A stretch of DNA of 64,000 nucleotides from Rufibacter sp. LB8 (GCF_014876185.1 NZ_JADALJ010000001.1:3143501-3207500), one strand, 5' to 3'; positions 41,439 to 51,115 are shown, counted from the stretch's first letter. Program-made: numbers and translations. Notes: generated by a model not told the origin, from the sequence alone.

Positions 41439-43820
41439 CTACTTTTTAACGGTGTCTACCAAGATCAAGTCAATGGTGCGTTCCAACACGTTGGCCGCTT
41501 TCACTTCCACAATCACCTCGTCACCAAACGAGATAATCTTCTTGTTGTTCTGGCCAATGATGCGGTAGTTGGCCGAATCCAGCTCGTAGAAATCGTCTTG
41601 CAAATCTGCCAGGCGAACCATGCCTTCGCACTTGTTCTCTTCAATCTCCACGTACATGCCCCAATCTGTCAAGCCAGAGACAATGCCCTTGAACTGCTGA
41701 CCGATGAAGCCGCTGATGAATTCCACCTGCTTGAACTTGATGGAGGCACGTTCTGCGTCTGCGGCGCGTTTCTCCATGTCTGAAGAATGCAGGCAACGCT
41801 CGTCGTATTCCTCTTTCTCGGCGTGGAAATCTTTGTGCGTGTACTGGGCAATCAGGCGGTGGGCCATCATGTCTGGATAACGCCTAATGGGCGAGGTGAA
41901 GTGCGAGTAATGCGCGAACGCCAATCCGAAGTGACCCTCAGCTTCTGTGCTGTACTTGGCCTTGGCCATGGTTCTGATGGCCAGACTCTGGAGCACGTTC
42001 TGCTCAGGTTTGCCTTCGGTTTGGTCAGCCAGCTTGTTCAGTTCTTTGCTAATGTCTTTGCCTTCCTCCAAATCTACCTTGTAGCCAAACTTACGCGCGA
42101 ACAAGGAGAAGTTCTGCAGTTTCTCTGGGTCTGGCGCGCCGTGGGTACGGTACACCATGGTCAGCTTCTTGTCGCCTTTCTTCATTTTGTAGACATGCTC
42201 GGCCACATATTTGTTAGCCAAGAGCATGAATTCTTCAATGAGTTTGTGGGCGTCTTTGCGTTCCTTCACATACAGAGAAAGTGGCTTGCCGTTCTCGTCT
42301 AGCTTGAATTTAACTTCAATGGTCTCAAAGTTCACGGCTCCGTTCTTGAACCTGATATCTTTGAATTTCTTGGCCAGTTCGTTCAGTTTCAGAATTTCAA
42401 TGGCGTAGTCACCAGCGCCGGCTTCAATCACTTCCTGGGCTTCCTCGTAAGCAAAGCGGCGGTCTGAATGGATAACGGTGCGGCCAATCCAGTAATTATG
42501 GATTTTGGCGCTCTCGTCAATCTCAAACACTACTGAGAACGTGAGCTTGTCTTCATTCGGTCTTAAAGAGCACAGTCCGTTGGACAAATGCTCCGGCAGC
42601 ATGGGAATGGTTCGGTCTACCAGATACACTGACGTGGCACGGCGGTAGGCTTCTTTCTCCAGCTTAGATTTAGGCTGTACGTAATGCGTGACATCAGCGA
42701 TGTGCACACCAATCTCCCAGTTACCGTTCTCCAGTTGTTGCACGCTCAGGGCGTCATCAAAGTCTTTGGCGTCTGCGGGGTCAATGGTGAACGTGGTGAT
42801 GTTCCGGAAGTCGCGGCGCTTGGCAATTTCCTCTTTAGTGATTTTGTCTGAAATAGCGTTGGCTTCTTCCTCTACCCCTTCCGGAAATTCAAACGGCAAG
42901 CCGAACTCTGCCATGATGGCGTGGATCTCAGCGTTGTGCTCACCGGCCGGCCCGAAGACTCTGATCACTTCGCCGTTGGGGTTTTTCTTAGGGTCATCTG
43001 GCCATTCGGTGATGCGTACCAAGACTTTGTCGCCGTGCTGGGCATCATTGAGGTTGCGCTCGCCCACAAACACGTCAAAATACATGCGTTTCATGTCGGG
43101 CACAATAAAGCCGTAGCCTTTGGACATTTCCAGACGGCCTACCACTTCTTCGCGCTCGCGTTGCAAGACTTCCACCACTTCGCCTTCTGGACGGTCACCG
43201 GGTTTGCGGCTCTTTCTGAGCTGTACGCGCACCGTATCACCCGCCATGGCGAACATCAGTTTCTCCACGGGCACGCGCACGTCCTGCTCGCTGTCTTCAG
43301 AGATCACGTAGGCATGGCGGCCGTTGGCCAGATCCACTTTGCCTACCAAGGTTGGGCCCGAGCCTCTTCTGGAACTATCGCGGTCACGGTCACGGTCTCT
43401 GCTCCCCCGGCTGCTGCTGCGTTCACCGCCACGTTCCGGACGGCTTGAAGCGCGTTCGCCTCGGGTAGTAGTGCTGACAGAGCCAGAATAGTCTTGGTTA
43501 AAAACGTAGGCATCATCTTGCGTGTGCAGGACTTCGCCGTTCTTCTTCATGGTTTTCAGGATGCCGGAGACTTCTTCGCGGCCTTCTTTGTTGGTCACGC
43601 CCAGGCGGCGGTTAATCTGCCGGTAGGTGAACACGGTGCCGGGCTCGGTGCTGAACATGTTCAACAGCACAGCACGTGAAATTTCCCCCACATTGGGCGA
43701 GCTTGCTTTTCTTCTACCACCGCTGCGTTCACCGCGCGGGGCACCTTTGTCTTTTCTTGTATTTTCTGACCGTGGGCCTGACTCGTTGCCAGTGCCTGGG
43801 CCTCTTCTTTTTCTTTCCAT
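41439..43820 (-). CDS. rnr: Ribonuclease R
   Basis: 793 residues. RNase R is a processive 3'-5' exoribonuclease of the RNB family that degrades structured RNA. The order is winged helix (~50-105), cold-shock domains, the RNB core with catalytic aspartates in FTIDPADAKDFDDALSVQ, then the TSPIRRYPDMMAHRLIAQY signature and a C-terminal S1 domain (KGIVSGLTDWGMYVEIEEN). Between the first helix and the cold-shock part, residues ~110-155 are an Arg/Ser/Asp-rich stretch (GERSSSRGSRDRDRDRDSSR) that is not part of the usual fold. This and the N-terminal basic tail (RPGTGNESGPR-type) may bind RNA. Confidence 0.95.
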   Translation of the reverse strand: MERKRRGPGTGNESGPRSENTRKDKGAPRGERSGGRRKASSPNVGEISRAVLLNMFSTEPGTVFTYRQINRRLGVTNKEGREEVSGILKTMKKNGEVLHTQDDAYVFNQDYSGSVSTTTRGERASSRPERGGERSSSRGSRDRDRDRDSSRRGSGPTLVGKVDLANGRHAYVISEDSEQDVRVPVEKLMFAMAGDTVRVQLRKSRKPGDRPEGEVVEVLQREREEVVGRLEMSKGYGFIVPDMKRMYFDVFVGERNLNDAQHGDKVLVRITEWPDDPKKNPNGEVIRVFGPAGEHNAEIHAIMAEFGLPFEFPEGVEEEANAISDKITKEEIAKRRDFRNITTFTIDPADAKDFDDALSVQQLENGNWEIGVHIADVTHYVQPKSKLEKEAYRRATSVYLVDRTIPMLPEHLSNGLCSLRPNEDKLTFSVVFEIDESAKIHNYWIGRTVIHSDRRFAYEEAQEVIEAGAGDYAIEILKLNELAKKFKDIRFKNGAVNFETIEVKFKLDENGKPLSLYVKERKDAHKLIEEFMLLANKYVAEHVYKMKKGDKKLTMVYRTHGAPDPEKLQNFSLFARKFGYKVDLEEGKDISKELNKLADQTEGKPEQNVLQSLAIRTMAKAKYSTEAEGHFGLAFAHYSHFTSPIRRYPDMMAHRLIAQYTHKDFHAEKEEYDERCLHSSDMEKRAADAERASIKFKQVEFISGFIGQQFKGIVSGLTDWGMYVEIEENKCEGMVRLADLQDDFYELDSANYRIIGQNNKKIISFGDEVIVEVKAANVLERTIDLILVDTVKK

Positions 43821-43938
43821 TACTTTTTGTCAATGTTGCTGACACACTCTTTTCTGTTGGTGCCAGATTGGGCGTATTATTTCGCCTCAATAGATTAATA
43901 TGTGCCTTCTGTTTAGAGAGGAAGACGTTACTCTGTTT

Positions 43939-43978
43939 CGGTTTTTGGCCTGCGTTTGGGAAATGAGGGTCAAAACGC
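43939..43978. repeat. Hairpin element
   Basis: CGGTTTTTGGCCTGCGTTT and AAATGAGGGTCAAAACGCCG; GGCC with GGGT-type decay in the middle, upstream of the RNase R gene. Confidence 0.8.
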
Positions 43979-44008
43979 CGGTGAGGGAATAGAGTTTCGC
44001 AAATATAC

Positions 44009-45823
44009 CTATTCGTCTATACTTGATTTATAGACTTTTCGTTTCTCCTGGGCCGCTAAAATATCTGCCAGTTCCCCAGACGGCACCGCCTGCAGTAAAG
44101 CCTTGGTGTATGCATGCTGCGGGCGCTCATAGATTTCTTCTGACGTTCCTTCCTCCACAATTTTGCCCTCGTGCATGACCAGTACCCGGTCGGCCATGAA
44201 TTTAGCTACTGCCAGATCATGCGTGATGAACAGAATGGTGAGGTTGAACTGCCGTTTGAGTTGGTTGAGCAAATTGAGCACCTGCGCCTGCACAGACACA
44301 TCTAGGGCAGAAACCGCTTCGTCACAGATGATACACGTGGGGTTAGACGCCAGGGCGCGCGCAATACTGATACGCTGTTGCTGACCTCCTGAAAATTCCT
44401 GGGGATAACGTTGAAAATGATGGGGCTGCAGACCTACTGTTTCTAGTAGTTGCAAGGCACGCTGCTTTCTGGCCTGCCTGCTTTTGAACACCTTATGTAC
44501 CTGCATGGGTTCCATTATGGTGTGGCCTATTTTCATGTTGGGGTTCAACGAGCCAAACGGGTCTTGAAACACCATTTGCAAATCTTTGCGGGCTCGGCGT
44601 AATTCCTCAGAAGGCAACGTGGCCCAATTCTGGTTGTTGAAAACAATGGTGCCCTGCATAGGCTTTACCAACTGCAACAAAGCCTTGGCCAAGGTAGTTT
44701 TTCCACTGCCAGATTCACCTACTATAGCTATAGTCTCACCAGGGAAAACCTGGAAGGAAACTCCGTTCACAGCACTAATTTCCTCTTTTTTAGGAAAAAG
44801 AAGGCCTTTAGTTACCGTGTACTGTACGTGGACATCTTCTACCACCAATAAAGGTTTTTCTGGGTCCGAGATTGTCTGTGGATTCTGCTTTGCAATGTCT
44901 TGCAACTGCTGCTTTTCCACAGGTGATTCTCTGTTTTCAGAGAAACGACTTTCTTCCTTTGGACCTTGCTTTAGAAAATCAGCCACAGTGGGTAACTCGG
45001 TTTTCTGGGTGGTAAGCGTAGGCCGGCAGGCGAGTAAGGCTTTGGTATAGGGATGCTGCGGGTTGCTGAAAATCTGGGCGGTGGTGCCTTGCTCTACTAT
45101 CTTGCCTTGGTGCATCACCAGAATGCGGTCGGCAATCTCGGCTACTACCCCTAAATCATGCGAAATAAAAAGAAGCGAGGTACCTTTCTCCAGCCTTAGT
45201 TGGTTGAGCAGTTGCAGAATGTTGGCTTGTACCGTCACGTCTAAGGCGGTGGTGGGTTCATCAGCTATGAGCAACATCGGTTCACAGGCCATAGCCATAG
45301 CAATCATGACCCGCTGCTGCTGTCCGCCGGATAATTCATGTGGGTAACTCTTGAAGATTTTTTCTGGGCTAGGCAGTTGTACCATCTCAAAAAGCGCCAG
45401 AACTCTTGCATTGGCTGCTTTTTTAGAGATAAGCCTGTGCATCAACAACACTTCCCGCACTTGTTTTCCACAGGTCATTACGGGGTTGAGCGATGACATA
45501 GGCTCCTGAAAAATAATGGAGATGTCGTTGCCTCTTATCTTCTGCATCTGCTGTTGGGGCAGCGTTAACAAGTTTACCAAGCCTACATCCGGAGAATGGA
45601 ACAGTGCCTTTCCGTTGCCAATTTTCACTTTAGAGGAAAAGATCAGTTGCAGTAAGGCTAGAGCCAGCACCGTTTTGCCCGACCCAGATTCGCCCACAAT
45701 GGCCACGGTTTCGCCTTTCTGCAGGTGAAAGGACACGTTGTCTACCGCTTTTACCACGCCCTGCGCTGTCTGGAACTCTATTTCCAGGTGGTCAACGGCA
45801 AGAAGTGGGTTTGGGGATACCAT
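44009..45823 (-). CDS. Fused double ATP-binding protein of an oligopeptide/dipeptide ABC transporter
   Basis: 604 residues, two nucleotide-binding domains in one chain. Domain 1 (~1-270) has Walker A VGESGSGKTVLALALL, signature LSGGQQQRVMIAMAMA and Walker B LLIADEPTTALDVTVQ. Domain 2 (~330-590) has VGESGSGKTTLAKALL, FSGGQQQRISIARALA and CIICDEAVSALDVSVQ. Each is followed by the C-terminal motif of DppD/OppD-type proteins (QHAYTKALLQAVPSGELAD). It is organised like YejF, the ATPase of peptide uptake systems. No permease or substrate-binding gene is adjacent, so its partners are elsewhere in the genome. Confidence 0.93.
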   Translation of the reverse strand: MVSPNPLLAVDHLEIEFQTAQGVVKAVDNVSFHLQKGETVAIVGESGSGKTVLALALLQLIFSSKVKIGNGKALFHSPDVGLVNLLTLPQQQMQKIRGNDISIIFQEPMSSLNPVMTCGKQVREVLLMHRLISKKAANARVLALFEMVQLPSPEKIFKSYPHELSGGQQQRVMIAMAMACEPMLLIADEPTTALDVTVQANILQLLNQLRLEKGTSLLFISHDLGVVAEIADRILVMHQGKIVEQGTTAQIFSNPQHPYTKALLACRPTLTTQKTELPTVADFLKQGPKEESRFSENRESPVEKQQLQDIAKQNPQTISDPEKPLLVVEDVHVQYTVTKGLLFPKKEEISAVNGVSFQVFPGETIAIVGESGSGKTTLAKALLQLVKPMQGTIVFNNQNWATLPSEELRRARKDLQMVFQDPFGSLNPNMKIGHTIMEPMQVHKVFKSRQARKQRALQLLETVGLQPHHFQRYPQEFSGGQQQRISIARALASNPTCIICDEAVSALDVSVQAQVLNLLNQLKRQFNLTILFITHDLAVAKFMADRVLVMHEGKIVEEGTSEEIYERPQHAYTKALLQAVPSGELADILAAQEKRKVYKSSIDE

Positions 45824-45881
45824 ACTCTTAAATGGAAATAAGAAGAATCAATAACGGTTTTGAGTGGAAAAGGAAAGCCAC

Positions 45882-45921
45882 GCGTTTTTGGCCTCGTTTC
45901 TGGAAATGAGCCCGAAAACGG
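45882..45921. repeat. Hairpin element
   Basis: GCGTTTTTGGCCTCGTTT and AAATGAGCCCGAAAACGG around CTGG; upstream of the fused ABC gene. Confidence 0.92.
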
Positions 45922-46111
45922 CATCTGGGTTTAAGCTACCCAACGGTCACTTCTACCAAATGTAAGCATTTCACGCCACCACAAGATATGGGTATAAGTA
46001 CTCATACCAACAAAAAAGGCAGTGGGCACAACCAAACGTTCTAAAAGAAAGTATGCACAATACCTTATGGTCTCCCTTTCACCCTTTATAGATCATTTTC
46101 AACCATTACTT

Positions 46112-46699
46112 ATGAAACACTTTATCAACTGCGGTTCTTTCCTGATGAAAACCTTCTTTGTGGCGTTCTTCTGTCTGCTCGCCTCCCAAACCGTATCGGC
46201 GCAGGCCTTGTACAAAAATAACTTCCGGACCGGTGTAGGCTTTGCTTATATTGTGGAAGGCGACAACAGCGGCGCTATCTTCTCTCAGCAATACACCCGT
46301 GAACTGTCTGACCGCCTGAATCTGTCTGTGAGCGGTGAATACCTCAGTTCTTCCAGATATGATCAAGGGCAGAAGATTTTTACATCACGTAAAGCATTTG
46401 TCATGTTTGATGCTGCTGTTTCGTGGGACTTGACTGAACACCCCACCTATGGCGTTAAGATTGGTGTAGGCCCGGCTGTTAGAAGACGCTCAGAAGTAGA
46501 TTTGAAAACCGGCTTGTCTGGAAATGATGTCAATAATTACATCCACAGCCGTGAGCGTGATTTTGGTGGGAAAGTGTTTCTGGAGAACGATTTTTACTCA
46601 GATAACCGCCTTTTCTTCGGGGGCCGGGCCGCTGGCTATTTCTATAACAAAGGCTCCAACATTTTTGCCATCAGTGTGAACATGGGCTATGCCTTCTAG
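46112..46699 (+). CDS. Outer-membrane beta-barrel protein, hypothetical
   Basis: 195 residues from the ATG at 46112, with a second possible start at 46145 (MKTFFVAFFCLLASQTVSAQ), which begins an ideal signal peptide cleaved after SAQ. The mature part has alternating amphipathic strands (FRTGVGFAYIVEGDNSGAIF, LNLSVSGEYLSSS, VMFDAAVSWDLTEHPTYGV, VGPAVRRRSEVDL, LFFGGRAAGYFYN) and ends NMGYAF, with the terminal Phe of barrel proteins. The family is not identified. It is convergent with lspA and they share a terminator. Confidence 0.75.
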   Translation: MKHFINCGSFLMKTFFVAFFCLLASQTVSAQALYKNNFRTGVGFAYIVEGDNSGAIFSQQYTRELSDRLNLSVSGEYLSSSRYDQGQKIFTSRKAFVMFDAAVSWDLTEHPTYGVKIGVGPAVRRRSEVDLKTGLSGNDVNNYIHSRERDFGGKVFLENDFYSDNRLFFGGRAAGYFYNKGSNIFAISVNMGYAF

Positions 46700-46715
46700 T
46701 TAATAGATTCATAGT

Positions 46716-46760
46716 AAAAAGAAGAAGGGCTGCCAAGTTTTGGCAGCCCTTCTTCTTTTT
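46716..46760. terminator. Bidirectional terminator between the barrel protein gene and lspA
   Basis: 20-bp perfect arms (AAAAAGAAGAAGGGCTGCCA and its complement) around AGTTT, with A and T runs at the two ends. It overlaps the lspA stop codon. Confidence 0.93.
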
Positions 46761-47391
46761 AAGCCTGTTCAATGTTTATTTCGTGGGTTTCTTTTTGAAC
46801 CGGCGGCTGCGGCTGCGGATTCAGGAACTTAGTCTGGTTCAGGATGATGATGAGCACTCCTACAAAGATAGCGGCGTCTGCCACGTTGAAGATAGGCCAC
46901 AAGTGCATGTCAGAACCGCCAATCAACGGAATCCAGTGCGGGAAATCAACCCGGCCTATGTCAATGAAGAACATGTCAATTACCTGCCCATGTAGCCAGG
47001 GCGTGGATACGCCGTGAGGCGCGTTGCCCGGAATGAACACCCCATAGAAGATACTGTCAATCAGGTTGCCAATGGCGCCGCCCAGAATCAGGCCCACGCA
47101 CCAGACCAGCCCTTGGTGGTATTTGTTTTTCACCAGATGGTACACCAGGTACCCAATGGCCACCATGGCCACCATTCTGAACACCGTGAGTATAATCTTG
47201 CCGTAATCTGAGCCCAGTTCCACGCCAAAGGCCATGCCGGGGTTAAGCGTGTAATGCAGCTTGAACCAGTCGCCAAATACAGGAATCTCGCCTGGCCCAC
47301 CAGGGTACATGTTATGGTGCACCCACAGCTTCACTGCTTGGTCAATGATGATGACCAGCAAAGCCACCAGGTAATATTTTGCGTACTTCAT
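46759..47391 (-). CDS. lspA: Lipoprotein signal peptidase
   Basis: 210 residues, about 40 more than most LspA. It cleaves the signal peptide from diacylated prolipoproteins. Membrane helices are clear, and the two catalytic aspartates are in GGAIGNLIDSIFYGVFI and IFNVADAAIFVGVLI (G-N-x-x-D and N-x-A-D motifs). The extra length is a hydrophilic insert before the last helix (DIGRVDFPHWIPLIGGSDMH) and a charged tail. It starts 99 bp after ileS, with a hairpin element between; the pairing ileS-lspA is common in bacteria. Confidence 0.95.
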   Translation of the reverse strand: MKYAKYYLVALLVIIIDQAVKLWVHHNMYPGGPGEIPVFGDWFKLHYTLNPGMAFGVELGSDYGKIILTVFRMVAMVAIGYLVYHLVKNKYHQGLVWCVGLILGGAIGNLIDSIFYGVFIPGNAPHGVSTPWLHGQVIDMFFIDIGRVDFPHWIPLIGGSDMHLWPIFNVADAAIFVGVLIIILNQTKFLNPQPQPPVQKETHEINIEQA

Positions 47392-47408
47392 GTTTTGGGA
47401 TTAACCTT

Positions 47409-47448
47409 CCGTTTTTGGGCTCATTTCTGAAAACAAGCCCGAAAACGG
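47409..47448. repeat. Hairpin element
   Basis: CCGTTTTTGGGCTCATTT and AAACAAGCCCGAAAACGG around CTGA, between ileS and lspA. Confidence 0.9.
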
Positions 47449-47490
47449 AAAGCGATTCATCTTCTATTTTCTATTGGCGGCGGTAGCCAT

Positions 47491-50400
47491 TTATCTGGCC
47501 ACTTCAATTCTAACCGGCAAGTTAAAACCTTCCATCTCTAAAATGGTGGATTCTGCTAACTCTGGCACCACGGTCAATTCCACGGCCTGCACTTCCTCAG
47601 AGATGTAACCACCAAAGGCTTGAACGGCCGAAGCCACTTCTTCATTGCCTCCTTGCAGCTGCACCCTGATTTTGTCCTGCACATCCAGGCCGCTGTCTTT
47701 ACGCAGGTTCTGGAGGCGGTTCACCAGTTCGCGCGCCATGCCTTCCAGTTTCAGTTCCTCAGAGATGGTGATGTCCAGCGCCACGGTCAAGGCTCCTTCA
47801 GAGGCTACCAGCCAACCCGGGATATCTTCTGAAAGGATTTCCACGTCTTCGCGGCTCAGCACGGTGGTGTCATCTGGTTCCAGGGCAATTTCAAAGAAAC
47901 CTTCGCGCTCCATTTTGAGGATGTCTTCCTGGCTCATTTGCTGAATCTGGGCGGCCACCAATTTCAACTTCGGCCCGAACACCTGGCCCAGACGCTTGAA
48001 ATTGGGTTTGATTTTCTTCACCAGAATGCCGGTGGTGTCTTCAAGATACTCCAGGTTTTTCACGTTCACCTCAGAGAGAATCAAATCTTCCACGGCTAAA
48101 AGCTGCGTCTTCATTTTCTCGTCTAAGATAGGCACCAGAATACGGCTCAGCGGCTGACGCACTTTGATCATGTGTTTCTTGCGCAGCGAGTGTACCAGAG
48201 AAGACACATTCTGCGCCAATTGCATGCGTTGCTCCAAATCTACGTCAATCAGGACTTCCTGCACCTGGGGGAAATACTCCAGATGGATAGAGGCCGCAGT
48301 GCTGCGGCCACTCACGCGGTTCAAATCTAAGAACAAGCGGTCCATGTAGAACGGCGCAATGGGCGATGCCAATTTCGCTACCGTCTCCAAACAGGTATAG
48401 AGCGTTTGGTAAGCAGCGGTTTTGTCTTGGTTCAACTCCCCTTTCCAGAAACGTTTGCGGTTGAGGCGCACGTACCAGTTACTCAATTCATCGGCCACAA
48501 AATCCTGGATGGCACGGGCGGCTTTAGTTGGGTCATAATCGTCAAAGTAACCGGCTACTTCCTTCACCAGTGTATTCAAACGAGAGATAATCCAGCGGTC
48601 GCTTTCGGTTCTATGAGCAACAGGCACTTCTTCGCCTTCAAACGTGAAACCATCTAAATTGGCATACAGCGCGAAGAACGAGTACGTGTTCTGCAGCGTG
48701 CCGAAGAAGCGACGCTGCACCTCGGTAATTCCATCTAAATTAAACTTGAGGTTATCCCAAGGCGGGGCGTTCACAATCATGTACCACCGTGTGGCATCCG
48801 GACCAAACTTACCGATGGTCTCAAACGGGTCAATGGCATTGCCGAGGCGCTTGCTCATCTTGTTGCCGTTCTTGTCCAGCACCAGGCCGTTGGCAATCAC
48901 GTTTTTGAACGCCACGCTGTCTTCCAGCATCACAGCCAACGCGTGCAGCGTGAAGAACCAGCCACGGGTTTGGTCCACGCCTTCGGCAATAAAGTCTGCC
49001 GGGAAGTTTTGCTCAAAAATCTCTTTGTTCTGGAATGGATAATGCCACTGCGCGTAAGGCATGGCGCCGGAGTCAAACCAGACGTCAATCAGGTCTAGTT
49101 CGCGCTTCATGGGCTTGCCGCTGGGGCTTACCAACACAATGTTATCCACATACGGGCGGTGCAGGTCGAAGCCGTCATAATTGAAGTCGGTCACACCTAA
49201 CTCGGCGCGAGGCTCCTCAGTACCGGTTGGGCTCAAGGCGAATTCACCGGCAAATTCCAGCATATTATTCGCTTCGTGCTCGTCTCTGGTGCCCGTGTTA
49301 TGCACAACGGATTTCCCGGCTTGTAGCGGGTTTTCCTTCATGAAACCAGCAGAGATTGCACGCGCAATCTCACGGTCCAGTTCAGCTACTGAGCCGATGC
49401 AGATTTCTTCGTCGCCTTCTTCGGTGCGCCAGATAGGCAACGGAGTGCCCCAGTAACGCGACCTTGACAGGTTCCAGTCCACCAGGTTTTCCAGCCAGTT
49501 GCCAAAGCGGCCGGCCCCGGTAGATTCTGGTTTCCAGTTGATGGTTTTATTCAGCTCAATCAAGCGCTCCTTCACCGCGGTGGTTTTGATGAACCAGCTG
49601 TCCAGTGGGTAATACAAGATAGGTTTATCAGTGCGCCAGCAATGTGGGTAACTGTGCTCGTATTTCTCTACTTTAAATGCCTTGCCCTCTTCTTTGAGTT
49701 TGATGGCAATCAGTACATCGGTGCTTTTGTACTCTTTATCGTTCTCGTCTAGGCCGTCATAGTTCTTCACCGGCATACCGGCAAAGTCAGTCACCTCTTT
49801 CACGAAGCGCCCCTGGCGGTTGACCAACGGACTTGGCTTGCCGTTTTCATCTGTTACCAACAGCGCCGGTATGTCATTCTGTGCGGCTACCCTAAAGTCA
49901 TCGGCCCCGAAGGTTGGGGAGATATGCACAATGCCAGTTCCGTCTTCGGTGGTCACGAAATCACCTATCAACACTCTGAACGCCGGCTTTTCTGGCTGCA
50001 CGTAAGGCATCAGTTGCTCGTACTCAATGCCCGCCAGTTGCTCACCAGTGAACTCGTCCACCACTTTAAACGGAATCAGCTTGTCGCCGGGCTGGTACGC
50101 GTCCAGTTCTAACTCCGCAGCCTTCGGCGAAAAGTATTGACCCAGTAAATCTTTGGCCAGGATCACCGTCACCGGCGTGTGCACATACGGATTGTAGGTT
50201 TGCACCTGCACGTATTTGATGTTCTTGCCCACCGCCAAGGCCGTGTTGGCCGGCAAAGTCCAGGGCGTGGTAGTCCAGGCCAGGAAAGAAACCTCACCCC
50301 GACCCTCTCCAACGGAGAGGGAGTCAAACAAGAATGTGGATTTACTGTTTTCTTTCACCTTGAACTGCGCCACAATAGACGTGTCCTTCACATTACGGTA

Positions 50401-50997
50401 CGTGCCCGGCTGGTTCAACTCGTGTGACGACAGACCAGTTCCGGCCGCCGGGGAGAATGGTTGAATGGTGTAGCCTTTGTAGAGGTAGCCTTTGTCATAG
50501 AGTTTCTTGAGCAGCGCCCAGTTAGACTCTATGTATTGGTTGTCAAAGGTAATGTAGGGGTTATCAAGGTCTACCCAGTAACCCATGCGCTCGGTGAGGT
50601 CGTCCCACTGGTCTTTGAAGCGCATCACGGTTTCGCGGCAGCGGGCGTTGTACTCCTCCACCGAGATGGTCTTGCCGATGTCTTCCTTGGTGATGCCCAA
50701 TTCTTTCTCCACCTGCAACTCAATGGGAAGGCCGTGTGTGTCCCAGCCGCCTTTGCGCTGCACCTGAAACCCCTGCAGGGTTTTATAGCGGCAGAAAATG
50801 TCTTTCACGGCCCGGGCCATCACGTGGTGAATGCCTGGTGCGCCGTTGGCCGAGGGCGGCCCTTCATAAAATACGAACGTGGGTTTCCCTTCGCGGGTCT
50901 CCACTGATTGCTCAAAGATGCGGTTCTCTTTCCAGTAGGCTCTCACCTCCTCGGCCAGGTTCGCGTAATCCAGTTGCTTATACTCGTTGTACTTCAC
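47491..50997 (-). CDS. ileS: Isoleucyl-tRNA synthetase
   Basis: 1168 residues, of the longer (eukaryal-like, DUF5915-containing) type. It charges tRNA-Ile and edits Val. The ATP site HIGH-type motif is GPPSANGAPGIHHVMARAVK and KMSKR is DKNGNKMSKRLGNAID. The WTTTPWTLPANTALAVG threonine-rich editing segment is at residues ~240, and the C-terminal anticodon-binding and DUF5915 parts fill residues ~700-1168. Residues ~226-236 (DSLSVGEGRGE) are an in-frame insert that matches a dispersed intergenic palindrome, not the enzyme family. The start codon is at 50997; a possible -7 element is ~120 bp upstream. Confidence 0.96.
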   Translation of the reverse strand: MKYNEYKQLDYANLAEEVRAYWKENRIFEQSVETREGKPTFVFYEGPPSANGAPGIHHVMARAVKDIFCRYKTLQGFQVQRKGGWDTHGLPIELQVEKELGITKEDIGKTISVEEYNARCRETVMRFKDQWDDLTERMGYWVDLDNPYITFDNQYIESNWALLKKLYDKGYLYKGYTIQPFSPAAGTGLSSHELNQPGTYRNVKDTSIVAQFKVKENSKSTFLFDSLSVGEGRGEVSFLAWTTTPWTLPANTALAVGKNIKYVQVQTYNPYVHTPVTVILAKDLLGQYFSPKAAELELDAYQPGDKLIPFKVVDEFTGEQLAGIEYEQLMPYVQPEKPAFRVLIGDFVTTEDGTGIVHISPTFGADDFRVAAQNDIPALLVTDENGKPSPLVNRQGRFVKEVTDFAGMPVKNYDGLDENDKEYKSTDVLIAIKLKEEGKAFKVEKYEHSYPHCWRTDKPILYYPLDSWFIKTTAVKERLIELNKTINWKPESTGAGRFGNWLENLVDWNLSRSRYWGTPLPIWRTEEGDEEICIGSVAELDREIARAISAGFMKENPLQAGKSVVHNTGTRDEHEANNMLEFAGEFALSPTGTEEPRAELGVTDFNYDGFDLHRPYVDNIVLVSPSGKPMKRELDLIDVWFDSGAMPYAQWHYPFQNKEIFEQNFPADFIAEGVDQTRGWFFTLHALAVMLEDSVAFKNVIANGLVLDKNGNKMSKRLGNAIDPFETIGKFGPDATRWYMIVNAPPWDNLKFNLDGITEVQRRFFGTLQNTYSFFALYANLDGFTFEGEEVPVAHRTESDRWIISRLNTLVKEVAGYFDDYDPTKAARAIQDFVADELSNWYVRLNRKRFWKGELNQDKTAAYQTLYTCLETVAKLASPIAPFYMDRLFLDLNRVSGRSTAASIHLEYFPQVQEVLIDVDLEQRMQLAQNVSSLVHSLRKKHMIKVRQPLSRILVPILDEKMKTQLLAVEDLILSEVNVKNLEYLEDTTGILVKKIKPNFKRLGQVFGPKLKLVAAQIQQMSQEDILKMEREGFFEIALEPDDTTVLSREDVEILSEDIPGWLVASEGALTVALDITISEELKLEGMARELVNRLQNLRKDSGLDVQDKIRVQLQGGNEEVASAVQAFGGYISEEVQAVELTVVPELAESTILEMEGFNLPVRIEVAR
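50290..50322. repeat. Dispersed CCTCACCCC...GGAGAGGG palindrome inside ileS
   Basis: Plus-strand ACCTCACCCCGACCCTCTCC, then AACGGAGAGGGAGTC. The copy after the M28 peptidase gene at 33778-33810 differs at a few positions. In ileS it reads in frame as DSLSVGEGRGE. Confidence 0.8.
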
Positions 50998-51115
50998 CGT
51001 ATGGGTTGCTATGGGTGTTGTTTCAGTTTTTCAAGGCTCGCCCACAATAACATAGGCGCTGCCGAAGGATAGAATGCGCAAATTAAAACCTATGACGCTC
51101 ACTTCCTTCTTTTAG

